This document shows positions 9,146 through 19,688 of a DNA stretch of 64,000 bases, piece by piece; position 1 is the first letter of the stretch, and the number at the start of each line of letters is the position of its first letter. The notes beneath the pieces were generated by a model that was given only the letters and a program-made list of their open reading frames with translations, was not told the origin of the DNA and did not search any database. Source of the DNA: Celeribacter marinus (GTDB lineage: Bacteria; Pseudomonadota; Alphaproteobacteria; Rhodobacterales; Rhodobacteraceae); assembly GCF_001308265.1 (NCBI RefSeq), contig NZ_CP012023.1, positions 2,804,932-2,868,931 of the forward strand. Reading direction: 5' to 3'. The translations under genes were made by a program, and so were the position numbers.

Positions 9146-9801
9146 GCAACCTCATCGCCGCGCCAGTCATAAAATCCGCCTGACTGATTGACGCTCAATC
9201 CAGCAAGAACCCCAAGAAGGTTTTGCGCGGCCTCGTCGGGGGAGACGGTCGGATGGCTGGCCTGATAATGCGCCGTAAACTTGGTCGCGACCGTGCCCGG
9301 ATGATAGGAAATAAGACAGGCCTGTTTGTGGGTGCGCGCCAATTCGATCGCGGCCGTGTGCACGATCTGGTTGGTTGCCGCTTTTGCGGCGCGGTAGGCA
9401 TACCATCCGCCCACTTTGTTGTCGCCAATTGAGCCAACCCGCGCTGTGAGAACCGCCACATGCGCGGGCTTACTGCGCGACAACAAACGCGGCAATTCGC
9501 GCAAGATAAGGGCCGGACCAATTGTGTTGACCGCGAACTGATCCGCGAGGGCCGCAGCTGTCAGAGCTTTGAGCGATTTCTCGGGCGGATGCCCCGCACC
9601 GTCGAGTTTTCCAGTCGCAACAATAACACGGTCAAACGGCCCACTGAGCGCGGCGAGCGCGTCACCCACACTGTCGGGTTGGCTAAAGTCGAAGTCGCCA
9701 GCCGCACGCGACAGCCGCGTCACAGCATCGCCTTGGGCCTCCAAACGCGCCGCAAGTGCGGCACCGATGCCCCCAGATGCGCCGATAATAAGTGATGTCA
9801 T
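9139..9801 (-). CDS. Short-chain dehydrogenase/reductase
   Basis: NAD(P)-dependent SDR of 220 residues. The start at 9801 has a GGGG ribosome site and puts the nucleotide motif GASGGIG at 7-13. The catalytic pair is Tyr136-x3-Lys140 (YRAAK). It resembles the small C-factor/CsgA-like SDR branch. It overlaps the photolyase start by seven bases, so the pair forms one unit. In roseobacters such SDRs often sit beside photolyase genes, but no joint function is established. It is divergent from the leuA leader. Confidence 0.85.
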   Translation of the reverse strand: MTSLIIGASGGIGAALAARLEAQGDAVTRLSRAAGDFDFSQPDSVGDALAALSGPFDRVIVATGKLDGAGHPPEKSLKALTAAALADQFAVNTIGPALILRELPRLLSRSKPAHVAVLTARVGSIGDNKVGGWYAYRAAKAATNQIVHTAAIELARTHKQACLISYHPGTVATKFTAHYQASHPTVSPDEAAQNLLGVLAGLSVNQSGGFYDWRGDEVAW

Positions 9802-9892
9802 ACTGATCCCCTTTGTATCCATACGCACCGCGCGCGCGAAAAGTTCACTTTTGGGGGTTTTATTTAAATATGGCGCGCTTATAGTCTGATCC

Positions 9893-9979
9893 ATGATGAA
9901 GGTGACACATAACCAAGATCCAAACGCGCGCATCAGCGCGGGATTTGGCCGTGGCCTTCTCCTCCTTAGCAGCCTCTGA
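9893..9979 (+). CDS. leuL: Leucine leader peptide of leuA attenuator
   Basis: A 28-codon frame starts ATG ATG AAG and ends ...GRGLLLLSSL then TGA at 9977. Five of its last seven codons are Leu (CTT CTC CTC CTT, then CTC), directly upstream of leuA and overlapping the left arm of a hairpin. This is the layout of amino-acid attenuation: a ribosome stalled on Leu codons when leucine is scarce would change downstream folding. Leucine leader peptides ahead of leuA are known in alphaproteobacteria. The call rests on codon content and position. Confidence 0.8.
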   Translation: MMKVTHNQDPNARISAGFGRGLLLLSSL

Positions 9980-10006
9980 GCGTGCCGGTGGCGCGATGCT
10001 CAGAGG
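9973..10006 (+). promoter_or_regulatory. Attenuator hairpin between leader peptide and leuA
   Basis: A perfect 9-bp inverted repeat, CCTCTGAGC (9973-9981) and GCTCAGAGG (9998-10006), begins inside the last Leu codons of the leader peptide. The stop codon lies in its left arm, so ribosome position would control folding. No run of T follows, so it may act with Rho or as an antiterminator element rather than as a simple intrinsic terminator (inference). Confidence 0.65.
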
Positions 10007-10058
10007 TGACCGCCGCGCCAATGCACCAAAGCTAAGGACTTAAAGAGAGAATTTCGAC

Positions 10059-11636
10059 ATGACTGATACGAGCAAACAGGACCAAGTCCTGATTTTCGAC
10101 ACGACACTGCGCGATGGCGAGCAATCCCCCGGCGCAACCATGAGCCACAATGAAAAACTCGAGATCGCGGGCCTTCTCGACGAGATGGGCGTGGACATCA
10201 TCGAGGCGGGGTTCCCGATTGCCTCTGAGGGCGATTTCGAAGCCGTCTCCGACATCGCCAAGAATTCTAAGAACTCGGTGATCTGTGGCCTTGCCCGCGC
10301 CAGCTTTAAGGATATCGACCGCTGTATGGAGGCCGTGAAACACGCCGCACAGCCACGCATCCACACCTTTATCGGCACCTCGCCGTTGCACCGTGACATC
10401 ACGGCGCTGGACATGGACGCTATGGCCGATAAAATCCACGAGACCGTGACCCATGCGCGCAATCTTTGCGACGATGTGCAATGGTCACCGATGGATGCCA
10501 TCCGCACCGAACATGATTATCTGTGCCGCGTTGTCGAAATCGCGATCAAGGCGGGCGCGACCACGATCAACATCCCCGATACGGTCGGCTACACCATTCC
10601 GCGCGAAAGCTCGGATATTATCAAGATGTTGCTTGAACGCGTTCCGGGTGCCGACGAGATCATTTTTGCGACCCACTGTCACAACGACCTTGGCATGGCG
10701 ACCGCCAACTCGCTTGCTGCGGTTGAGGCGGGCGCACGCCAGATCGAATGCACGATCAACGGTCTGGGCGAACGCGCAGGCAACACGGCCCTCGAAGAGG
10801 TCGTGATGGCGCTCAAAGTGCGCAACGACATCATGCCGTACGCGACCCGTATCGACACCACCAAGATCATGAACATCTCGCGCCGTGTGGCGCAGGTGTC
10901 GGGCTTCCCCGTGCAGTTCAACAAGGCGATTGTGGGCAAGAACGCTTTTGCCCACGAAAGCGGCATTCACCAAGACGGCATGCTCAAAAACTCCGAAACA
11001 TTCGAGATCATGCGCCCTGCGGATGTGGGCCTGTCGGGGACATCCCTGCCACTTGGCAAGCACTCGGGCCGTGCCGCGCTGCGGGCCAAACTCGAAGAGT
11101 TGGGATTTGAGCTTGCCGACAATCAACTCAAAGACGTCTTTGTGCGGTTCAAAGGGTTGGCTGATCGCAAAAAAGAAGTGTTTGACGACGATCTCATTGC
11201 CTTGCTGCATGATACGGCGGGCGGTGAGCAAAACGATCGTGTGAAACTCAAATCGCTCAAAGTCATCTGTGGCACCGAAGGCCCGCAACAGGCGTCGATG
11301 GTTCTGGATGTCGATGGTGTTGAGAAATCGGCGGACGTCACGGGCGATGGTCCCGTGGATGCGACATTCAAGGCAATCAAAGAGATTTTCCCAATGACCA
11401 CGCGGTTGCAACTCTACCAAGTGCAAGCCGTGACCGAAGGCACAGATGCACAGGCCACCGTCTCTGTGCGCCTTGAGGAAGATGGTAAAATCGCCACGGG
11501 TCAATCGAGCGACACCGACACGGTTGTCGCCTCGGCCAAGGCCTATATCAATGCGCTCAACCGTCTGTTGGTGCGCCGCGAAAAATCCGCCCCCGGTGCG
11601 GATGTAAAAGAAGTGAAATACACCGACGCGAGCTAA
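10059..11636 (+). CDS. leuA: 2-isopropylmalate synthase
   Basis: First committed step of leucine synthesis: condenses acetyl-CoA with 2-ketoisovalerate. The 525-residue protein shows the HMGL-like TIM barrel start FDTTLRDGEQSPG (near residues 12-24), the metal-binding HCHND motif near 208-212, and a C-terminal LeuA regulatory domain (from about 380) that mediates leucine feedback inhibition. Full length for the family. Control by a leucine-rich leader peptide is visible upstream, and a strong intrinsic terminator follows. Confidence 0.96.
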   Translation: MTDTSKQDQVLIFDTTLRDGEQSPGATMSHNEKLEIAGLLDEMGVDIIEAGFPIASEGDFEAVSDIAKNSKNSVICGLARASFKDIDRCMEAVKHAAQPRIHTFIGTSPLHRDITALDMDAMADKIHETVTHARNLCDDVQWSPMDAIRTEHDYLCRVVEIAIKAGATTINIPDTVGYTIPRESSDIIKMLLERVPGADEIIFATHCHNDLGMATANSLAAVEAGARQIECTINGLGERAGNTALEEVVMALKVRNDIMPYATRIDTTKIMNISRRVAQVSGFPVQFNKAIVGKNAFAHESGIHQDGMLKNSETFEIMRPADVGLSGTSLPLGKHSGRAALRAKLEELGFELADNQLKDVFVRFKGLADRKKEVFDDDLIALLHDTAGGEQNDRVKLKSLKVICGTEGPQQASMVLDVDGVEKSADVTGDGPVDATFKAIKEIFPMTTRLQLYQVQAVTEGTDAQATVSVRLEEDGKIATGQSSDTDTVVASAKAYINALNRLLVRREKSAPGADVKEVKYTDAS

Positions 11637-11660
11637 GCGCAGCGTGTCGGCAGAATAACG

Positions 11661-11693
11661 ATAGAGGCGCATCCTATTTGCGCCTCTATTTTT
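11661..11693 (+). terminator. Intrinsic terminator of leuA
   Basis: Perfect 11-bp stem (ATAGAGGCGCA / TGCGCCTCTAT) with a 7-base loop, followed by a T-rich tail at 11689-11693. It starts 25 bp after the leuA stop. Confidence 0.88.
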
Positions 11694-11733
11694 ATGTGAA
11701 AACACCGCCTCCTGCTTGCGTACCATCCAATAA

Positions 11734-12912
<1,179 letters not shown>

Positions 12913-12965
12913 ACCTCCGCGCCCAACGCATCGGGCATCGGATCACCACAACACAAGAGGTGATC

Positions 12966-13895
12966 GTGGCTAAAGACAGAAACACATCGGACACCTATGT
13001 CCGCCCGATCCGGCGATTGCTGGTCGGGCTTTTGGTGTTGGTCTTTCTGGCAATCTTCGTTCTTTGGCGGATTGATAGCCCGCGTGTTGAGCGGATGCGC
13101 GCGAACCTTGTGGACACTATCGTGCCATCCTTTGAATGGGCCTTGGTGCCCGTGACCAAATTCGTTGGCATGGTTGAGGGATTTCAAAGCTATCAGCGCA
13201 TTTATGACCAGAACCAAGAGTTGCGGCGCGAATTGCGCCAGATGGCCGCGTGGAAAGAGGCTGCACTCCAGCTAGAACAAAAGAACGCAAAGCTGCTTGA
13301 TCTGAACCAAGTTCGCATTGATCCAAAATATACCTATGTCACGGGTGTGGTTATGGCGGATAGCGGATCGCCGTTTCGTCAATCTGTGGTGCTCAATGTC
13401 GGCGCGCGCGATGGCATTATGGACGGCTGGGCGACGATGGACGGGATCGGCCTTGTGGGTCGTATTTCAGGGGTCGGGCAAAACACGGCCCGCGTCATAT
13501 TGCTCACCGATAGCAATTCGCGTTTGCCAATCACCATTCAGCCCTCAGGTCAGCGCGCTATTCTCTCAGGCGACAATTCAGCTCAGCCGCCCCTAGAATT
13601 CATTGAAAGTCCCGAATTGATCCGACCGGGTGACCGCGTTGTGTCATCGGGCGATGGCGGCGTCTTTCCTGCCGGCCTTGTGATCGGTCAGGTTGCTATG
13701 GGCCCTGATCGTCGTTTGCGTGTGGCGCTCTCCGCAGATTACGAGCGGCTCGACTACCTGCGCGTCCTGCGCACCCACGAGGGCGAAAAGATCCTTGATC
13801 CGGGAGCCTTGATTGCAGGGCCACAACCTGTATCGCCCTTCGCCGCATCCACGGATCAAAATGTGTCTCAGCCCGAGGAGCCAAACGATGGTTGA
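12966..13895 (+). CDS. mreC: Rod shape-determining protein MreC
   Basis: Elongasome scaffold that links MreB to PBP2. It has one N-terminal membrane segment (about residues 20-40), a coiled coil (about 65-100, rich in Q, E and L) and two beta-barrel domains of the MreC family. The GTG at 12966 lies five bases after AAGAGG and is preferred; the GTG at 12960 is the alternative. Asp/Glu- and Pro-rich tail. It overlaps mreD by eight bases. Confidence 0.92.
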   Translation: MAKDRNTSDTYVRPIRRLLVGLLVLVFLAIFVLWRIDSPRVERMRANLVDTIVPSFEWALVPVTKFVGMVEGFQSYQRIYDQNQELRRELRQMAAWKEAALQLEQKNAKLLDLNQVRIDPKYTYVTGVVMADSGSPFRQSVVLNVGARDGIMDGWATMDGIGLVGRISGVGQNTARVILLTDSNSRLPITIQPSGQRAILSGDNSAQPPLEFIESPELIRPGDRVVSSGDGGVFPAGLVIGQVAMGPDRRLRVALSADYERLDYLRVLRTHEGEKILDPGALIAGPQPVSPFAASTDQNVSQPEEPNDG

Positions 13896-14427
13896 TCCTC
13901 GTACGCTACGCCGCTGGGGCCATCGCGCCGCCTTTGTTGCGATTTCAGGTCTTGCGCTATTTTTGTATCTATTGCCACTGAATGTGGGGACTGCGCGGTG
14001 GCCAGGCCCCGACCTGATTGTCGCGTTTGCATTTGCATGGGTGCTGAGACGGCCAACATGGATGCCTTTGTGGTTGGCCGCGCCGGTCTTTTTGATATGT
14101 GATTTCATGTTTTTGCGCCCCCCGGGCCTGTGGGCGGCACTTTGTGTTATCGCGCTCGAATTTTTGCGCACACGCGAGACAACATCCCGCGATATGCCAT
14201 TTGCCGTTGAATGGGCGATGATTGCAGGCGTGTTGTTCACGATGGCTGGCGTTTATCGTGCAATCCTTGCGGTGTTCATGGTCGACTTGACCTCTCTTGG
14301 GCTTGTGATTTCAGGCCAGATTTCTACGTTGGTCGTCTATCCTGTTGTGGTGTTGGTATCCGCGTCCATGTTGGGTGTACGCAGACTGACACCCGCTGAG
14401 GCTGACGAATTGCGAGGCCAAGCATAA
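13888..14427 (+). CDS. mreD: Rod shape-determining membrane protein MreD
   Basis: Small polytopic inner-membrane partner of MreC. 179 residues with about five hydrophobic segments. The start ATG at 13888 lies inside the end of mreC with a CGAGGAG site upstream. Its stop shares bases with the mrdA start (TAATG), so translation is probably coupled. MreD sequences are poorly conserved; the call relies on topology and gene order. Confidence 0.88.
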   Translation: MVDPRTLRRWGHRAAFVAISGLALFLYLLPLNVGTARWPGPDLIVAFAFAWVLRRPTWMPLWLAAPVFLICDFMFLRPPGLWAALCVIALEFLRTRETTSRDMPFAVEWAMIAGVLFTMAGVYRAILAVFMVDLTSLGLVISGQISTLVVYPVVVLVSASMLGVRRLTPAEADELRGQA

Positions 14428-16346
14428 TGCGCCGCTCTCCCCAAGACACAGCGACATCAGCACGTAAAATATCACGCCGCGCCTTGTTTTTAGGCGGCTC
14501 GCAACTCGCGTTTATGGGCATTTTAGGATTGCGCATGCGTTATATGCAGGTCGAGCAAGCCGACGAATTTCGCCTTATGGCCGAAGACAACCGTATCAAG
14601 GTGCGCCTATTGCCCCCCGCGCGCGGGCTTTTGTATGACCGCAACGGCGCAGTCATCGCAGAAAACGAGCAAACGTTCCGGATCGTTATCCGCAAAGAGG
14701 ATGCCAATCAAATTGATCAGGTGTTGGTCGAGTTAGAGCGCTTGATCAACTTGCCCCCAGAGGATCAGACCCGCGTGCGTGAGGAATTGCGCAAAGCAGG
14801 TCCATCTGCACCCGTCACCATTGCCGACCGGTTGTCATGGGAGGCCTTTTCCGCCGTCTCCGCAAACGGCCCCGCCCTCCCCGGTGTGACGCCTGAGGTT
14901 GGACTATCGCGACGCTACCCGCTGCACGACGACTTTGCCCATATGGTCGGATATGTCGGCCCCGTGTCCGACTACAACTTGTCTAAAATGGACGTGATAG
15001 ACCCTCTATATCGCATTCCTAAATTTCAAATCGGCAAGTCGGGCGTTGAAAGCCAACTTGAAGAAGATTTGCGCGGACGTGCGGGATCGTTGCGTGTCGA
15101 GCAAAATGCGCGCGGGCGGATCATTCGCGAGTTGGGCCGCCAAGAGGGCATTGCGGGCGCCAACATTCAGTTGACGTTTGACCACAAGATGCAAAACTTT
15201 ATGCAGGCGCGACTTGCGGGCGAGAGTGCGGCTGCCGTCATCCTCGATATTGAAACAGGGGATGTTTTAGCGTCTGGCTCAACGCCCGCCTTTGATCCCA
15301 ACCTGTTTGTGCGCGGCATCTCGGTTGCGGATTATAATGCGCTGTTGGAAAACAAGTACCGTCCCTTGCCATCCAAATCCGTACAAGGCGCCTACCCACC
15401 CGGATCGACATTCAAAATGGTCACCGCCCTTGCCGCGTTAGAGGCGGGTGTCGTGACCTCAGACGAGACAGTGCGCTGTACCGGTCACACCGAAGTGGGC
15501 GGACGCCGGTTTCACTGCTGGAAACGCTCGGGCCATGGCAATGTCAATCTTGTCGGGTCTTTGCGCCATTCTTGTGATGTGTATTACTACGAACTGGCGC
15601 AGCGCACCGGCATTGAAAATATTGCAGAGATGGGTCGTAAACTTGGCCTCGGCGACAGCTATGCGCTCCCCCTTCCCGGCATGAGTTCGGGCCTGATGCC
15701 CGACAAACAGTGGAAACTGAAAAATCGCGGAGCCGAATGGGTGGTTGGCGACAGCCTCAACGCCTCCATTGGTCAGGGGTTTGTCCTAACCACACCGATG
15801 CAACTGGCGGTTATGACCGCACGCATTGCAACAGGCCGCGCCGTCATTCCGCGCCTTGTGAAATCCATAGACGGGGTCGACCAAGGCATCCAAGGCGGCG
15901 AAAAGATCGACATTAATGAGAACATGTTACGCGCGGTACGTCAGGGCATGTATGAGGTGTCCAACTCATCACGTGGCACGGCCTACGCATCGCGTATCGC
16001 GGATGCAACCCTCCAGATGGCCGGAAAAACCGGCACGAGCCAAGTCCGCAACAAAGTTGTAAACAACAACAATGTCCCATGGGAAGAACGCGATCACGCG
16101 CTTTTCGTCTCCTATGCCCCCTATGACAACCCGCGCTATGCGGTCTCTGTGGTGGTTGAACATGGGGGGGGCGGGTCCTCAACAGCGGCCCCGATTGCGC
16201 GCGACCTGATGTTGTATGCGCTACACGGCGACCTGCCGCCACTCGACAGCTATCCGTCGTCACAACGCGGCACGATAAGCGAGCGTTTTCGCAATCTGCC
16301 TTTGCGCGACACCTCTGGCTCCGACACTGAGAAGAGCCGCGCATGA
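14427..16346 (+). CDS. mrdA: Penicillin-binding protein 2, elongasome transpeptidase
   Basis: Class B PBP that cross-links side-wall peptidoglycan. 639 residues: an N-terminal membrane anchor (about 20-37), a dimerisation/pedestal domain, then a transpeptidase domain with the nucleophile motif STFK (327-330), SCD (382-384, the second motif) and KTGTS (534-538). All three catalytic motifs are intact. It is joined to mreD by TAATG and to rodA by a four-base overlap. Confidence 0.95.
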   Translation: MRRSPQDTATSARKISRRALFLGGSQLAFMGILGLRMRYMQVEQADEFRLMAEDNRIKVRLLPPARGLLYDRNGAVIAENEQTFRIVIRKEDANQIDQVLVELERLINLPPEDQTRVREELRKAGPSAPVTIADRLSWEAFSAVSANGPALPGVTPEVGLSRRYPLHDDFAHMVGYVGPVSDYNLSKMDVIDPLYRIPKFQIGKSGVESQLEEDLRGRAGSLRVEQNARGRIIRELGRQEGIAGANIQLTFDHKMQNFMQARLAGESAAAVILDIETGDVLASGSTPAFDPNLFVRGISVADYNALLENKYRPLPSKSVQGAYPPGSTFKMVTALAALEAGVVTSDETVRCTGHTEVGGRRFHCWKRSGHGNVNLVGSLRHSCDVYYYELAQRTGIENIAEMGRKLGLGDSYALPLPGMSSGLMPDKQWKLKNRGAEWVVGDSLNASIGQGFVLTTPMQLAVMTARIATGRAVIPRLVKSIDGVDQGIQGGEKIDINENMLRAVRQGMYEVSNSSRGTAYASRIADATLQMAGKTGTSQVRNKVVNNNNVPWEERDHALFVSYAPYDNPRYAVSVVVEHGGGGSSTAAPIARDLMLYALHGDLPPLDSYPSSQRGTISERFRNLPLRDTSGSDTEKSRA

Positions 16347-17491
16347 GTTATCTTGAAAGCAATATGAAGACGGTCCCCACGGGCCTGTCCAAAATTCTCT
16401 ATGTGAACTGGGCCTTGGTGGTCTTGCTTGCGGCGGTGGCCTCGGTCGGGTTCATTATGCTCTATTCCAACGCGGGCGGCTCACTTCGCCCATGGGCAGA
16501 GCCACAGATGAAGCGGTTCGCGCTTGGCGTTGCCTTAATGCTGTTTGTTGGCATGGTGCCAATCTATTTTTGGCGCAATGTCGCGGGGGTCGGCTACATC
16601 TTGTCGTTTGTCCTTTTGCTGATCGTTGAGTTTTTCGGCGATGTCGGCATGGGCGCTCAGCGCTGGATTGATCTTGGCTTCATGCGACTGCAACCGTCCG
16701 AGTTGATGAAAGTCACCCTCGTGATGTTTATCGCCGCCTACTACGACTGGCTCGACATCAGAAAGGTTTCGCGTCCACTCTTTGTCGCAATTCCGGTGCT
16801 TTTGATCGCCTTGCCAACAGTATTGGTCCTCAAACAACCCGATCTGGGCACCTCTATTTTGCTGGTGCTCGGCGGTGCGATTGTCATGTTCGCAGCAGGT
16901 GTATCATGGTGGTATTTTGGCGCAGTGGCGGCAATGGTTGGTGGTTTGGTCACGGCCGTTTTCACCTCGCGCGGCACCACGTGGCAGTTGCTAAAAGACT
17001 ACCAATACCGCCGCATCGACACCTTTCTTGATCCCTCATCCGACCCTCTCGGCGCGGGCTACCACATTTCACAGGCGAAAATTGCGCTTGGATCAGGCGG
17101 ATGGACAGGGCGTGGCTTTATGCAAGGCACCCAAAGCCGCCTCAACTTTTTGCCCGAGAAACACACCGACTTTATCTTTACCACATTGGCGGAAGAATTC
17201 GGTTTTCTGGGCGGTTTTTCATTGCTGATGCTCTATGCACTCATCGTCGTGTTTTGTATCGTCTCCGCGATGCGCAACCCTGACCGCTTTGGTGCGCTCG
17301 TGACAATCGGGATTGCCGCGACCTTCTTTTTGTTCTTTGCGGTTAATATGTCGATGGTTATGGGATTGGCGCCCGTTGTCGGTGTCCCTCTTCCGCTCGT
17401 ATCTTATGGCGGCTCGGCGATGTTGGTGTTGATGATCGCCTTTGGCGTGGTCCAGTCCGCACATATCCACCGCCCACGAGGCCGCAAATGA
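16343..17491 (+). CDS. rodA: SEDS glycosyltransferase RodA
   Basis: Peptidoglycan polymerase of the elongasome, working as a pair with PBP2. 382 residues with about ten membrane segments and the SEDS C-terminal signature around GVPLPLVSYGGSAML. The loop KHTDFIFTTLAEEFGF contains the conserved Asp/Glu region. ATGA overlap with mrdA on one side and with the next reductase gene on the other. Confidence 0.95.
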   Translation: MSYLESNMKTVPTGLSKILYVNWALVVLLAAVASVGFIMLYSNAGGSLRPWAEPQMKRFALGVALMLFVGMVPIYFWRNVAGVGYILSFVLLLIVEFFGDVGMGAQRWIDLGFMRLQPSELMKVTLVMFIAAYYDWLDIRKVSRPLFVAIPVLLIALPTVLVLKQPDLGTSILLVLGGAIVMFAAGVSWWYFGAVAAMVGGLVTAVFTSRGTTWQLLKDYQYRRIDTFLDPSSDPLGAGYHISQAKIALGSGGWTGRGFMQGTQSRLNFLPEKHTDFIFTTLAEEFGFLGGFSLLMLYALIVVFCIVSAMRNPDRFGALVTIGIAATFFLFFAVNMSMVMGLAPVVGVPLPLVSYGGSAMLVLMIAFGVVQSAHIHRPRGRK

Positions 17492-18420
17492 CCCTGACGC
17501 TGTTATTCTCCGCACCCGAAAAGCTTTGGGAGGGATACCGCAATGTACTTCCCGCGGCACTCAAAGCCCGTGGTATAGACGCGCATCTGTCCCGTGATGC
17601 TGCGCCCGAGGATGTGGATTACATCGTCTATGCGCCCAATGAGACCCTCACGGACTTTACGCCATTCGTGCGCACCAAAGCCGTGTTGTCGCTATGGGCG
17701 GGTGTGGAGCGCATTGTATCGAACCCAACGCTGACACAGCCGCTTTGTCGTATGGTCGATGATGGTTTAGCGCTTGGCATGCGAGACTATGTGACAGGTC
17801 ATGTCCTGCGTCATCATTTGGGTATGGATGCACATATCCATGGCTTGAATGGAGTGTGGGATCAGGTCGTCCCACCATTAGCGCGGGATCGCACGGTTGC
17901 AGTCTTGGGCCTTGGCGCTTTGGGACAGTTTTGCGCGAAAGCTCTCTCGGACTTGGGGTTCAACACGCTGGGGTGGTCCCGCTCAGCAAAAGAGATAGAG
18001 GGCGTGACCTGCGCTCATGGTCCCGAGGGCCTGCGCGATGTCTTAGCTCGCGCCCAAATCGTGGTGACACTCCTGCCCAACACGCCTGCAACCGAAAATA
18101 TACTCAGCCGTCAGGCGCTTGCGCTGATGCCCAAAGGCGCAGTGATCATAAATCCGGGACGCGGCGCATTAATCGACGATGACGCATTCCTTGCCGCTCT
18201 CGCATCGGGTCATATCGGGCATGCGACCCTTGATGTGTTTCGTACTGAACCCCTTCCCGAAGCGCACCCCTATTGGGACCACCCGCGTGTGACTGTGACG
18301 CCTCACATTGCGGCAGAAACCCGTCCCGCAACCGCGTCTCAGGTTATCGCTGAGAATGTGCGGCGCAGCGAAGCGGGTGAGCCGCTTTTATTCTCGGTCA
18401 ACAAAATCGCAGGGTACTAA
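17488..18420 (+). CDS. 2-hydroxyacid dehydrogenase, glyoxylate/hydroxypyruvate reductase A-like
   Basis: D-2-hydroxyacid dehydrogenase of 310 residues. The NAD(P)-binding motif is GLGALGQ (about 143-149). Catalytic residues are recognisable in NPGRGALID (Arg), the DVFRTEPLP block (Glu) and TPHIAAET (His). The overall pattern is closest to the GhrA branch that reduces glyoxylate and hydroxypyruvate. It overlaps rodA by four bases, an odd but tight coupling to the cell-wall operon with no obvious functional link. Confidence 0.85.
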   Translation: MTLTLLFSAPEKLWEGYRNVLPAALKARGIDAHLSRDAAPEDVDYIVYAPNETLTDFTPFVRTKAVLSLWAGVERIVSNPTLTQPLCRMVDDGLALGMRDYVTGHVLRHHLGMDAHIHGLNGVWDQVVPPLARDRTVAVLGLGALGQFCAKALSDLGFNTLGWSRSAKEIEGVTCAHGPEGLRDVLARAQIVVTLLPNTPATENILSRQALALMPKGAVIINPGRGALIDDDAFLAALASGHIGHATLDVFRTEPLPEAHPYWDHPRVTVTPHIAAETRPATASQVIAENVRRSEAGEPLLFSVNKIAGY

Positions 18421-18453
18421 TCTGGCCGAACCTCTGAATTTGAGGATCCCGAT

Positions 18454-19260
18454 TTATCGCAACTTTGGTGGGCTAGACGGATCCATGCCGGGGGCCGAAG
18501 GTCCTGCACTCAAACTTTGCGCCTCAGGCAAATCGAACCGTAGACCATGACGCGCTAGGGCCGCACATGCCGGATCGGACGGGCGAAAGAACGCCACATC
18601 CAATGCGCCCGCCTCAACACCCGAAAAGATCAATGCCTCGGACACCAGTTTGGCCAAGGCCCCCTCGGCCCCTGGAACATGATCAACAAACGCAAGGATG
18701 TGCGATTTTACGCCGCCTGTGTACGACACGCCCACGAGATAGGCGAGACGCGCTAGCCCGCCAGTGATCGCCAGTTTTTGATCCAGTGCAGTGATGAGCA
18801 CATCGGGCAATCCGTAAGGTGGGGTAATCTCTTCTGGCGTACCTTCGGTTTCAGTTGGCGCAGCGCCAAGTGTGTCGTTAAGCCAGCCCACCGCGTCAGC
18901 AGGCAAAAGCATCTCAGACGGAGCCACTGTAAGGTTCAATCCAAGACCAAGCCCCGAGCCACTCAGCATCTGTGCCAAGGCCCGACCAGATAGGGCCACG
19001 TAAGGGACAGCGCCGGCAAAAGCCGCCAATCGCTCCTCGCGGTCGAACACCAAAACGAACTGGTCGCCCTCGACGGGAAAAATGCGCGGCGTGACAGGTT
19101 GATCTTCTTGTGGTGCGTCCTCCAGCAACAAAAACAATTCCGCGTCTGCGACACGCTCGTAAAACCGCAAACGGATTGCATCATCGTCGGGGGCCGCGAT
19201 CATTGCCGCGTGAGCATGATCAATTGCTGTGTGCTCTGATGCCGTCAAATCGTCGTTCAT
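18454..19260 (-). CDS. SseB-family protein
   Basis: 268-residue cytoplasmic protein with the SseB N-terminal domain pattern: an acidic start (MNDDLTASEHTAIDHAHAAM), the RFYERVADAELFLLLE strand-helix, a central VLVFDREERLAAFAG segment and an SGRALAQML helix. SseB-type proteins are linked to serine tolerance in E. coli, with unclear biochemistry. The start at 19260 follows AAGGGACG; an extended upstream frame is non-conserved. It converges with the reductase gene. Confidence 0.8.
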   Translation of the reverse strand: MNDDLTASEHTAIDHAHAAMIAAPDDDAIRLRFYERVADAELFLLLEDAPQEDQPVTPRIFPVEGDQFVLVFDREERLAAFAGAVPYVALSGRALAQMLSGSGLGLGLNLTVAPSEMLLPADAVGWLNDTLGAAPTETEGTPEEITPPYGLPDVLITALDQKLAITGGLARLAYLVGVSYTGGVKSHILAFVDHVPGAEGALAKLVSEALIFSGVEAGALDVAFFRPSDPACAALARHGLRFDLPEAQSLSAGPSAPGMDPSSPPKLR

Positions 19261-19688
19261 GTCGCGTCCCTTCGCTCTGCGCGTCATCCCCAAGCGCCCT
19301 ACATGCGAAGTGGATTGCCGTGTCATGCCACAGGTATTGCGCGATACACGCGGAGGCAAGGGCAAGGCATCCGCGAACACGCATATGTACGCCGCTTGCC
19401 TTGACGGGCTTTGTTCTCGTTCGGCGCTGCGGCGATCTCCATCGCGGCGGGAAAACTGTGCCGTGTCGAAAAGCAAAACGGCTGACTTTCGCGGACCTAT
19501 GTCGCGCCACATCTCGTAAAATTGAATGGAAGTAAGTGTTAGATTGTTCCCGTTTTCTCCATAATACCTGTAAAACAACCGAGACATTCATGCCCATTGG
19601 ACACAATGTCGCCCAATTGGTGCGTTAGACCACTTGGGAATGCGCGGGCACACTTGCTTGTGCTTAAACAGTTTCGAGGCCGTATTCG
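19261..19688. other. Intergenic region ahead of capsule-export pair
   Basis: 428 bp with no convincing gene. It must hold the divergent promoters of the SseB-family gene and the capsule ATPase gene. The AT-rich part (about 19515-19580) is the likeliest promoter for the right-hand genes. A short block near 19600-19650 looks superficially like a tRNA D-arm but lacks a T-arm. Confidence 0.5.

Noticed and set aside
19590-19665. tRNA-like segment before the capsule genes
   Set aside because: A D-arm-like string is visible on one strand but no T-arm, anticodon arm or acceptor pairing can be built.
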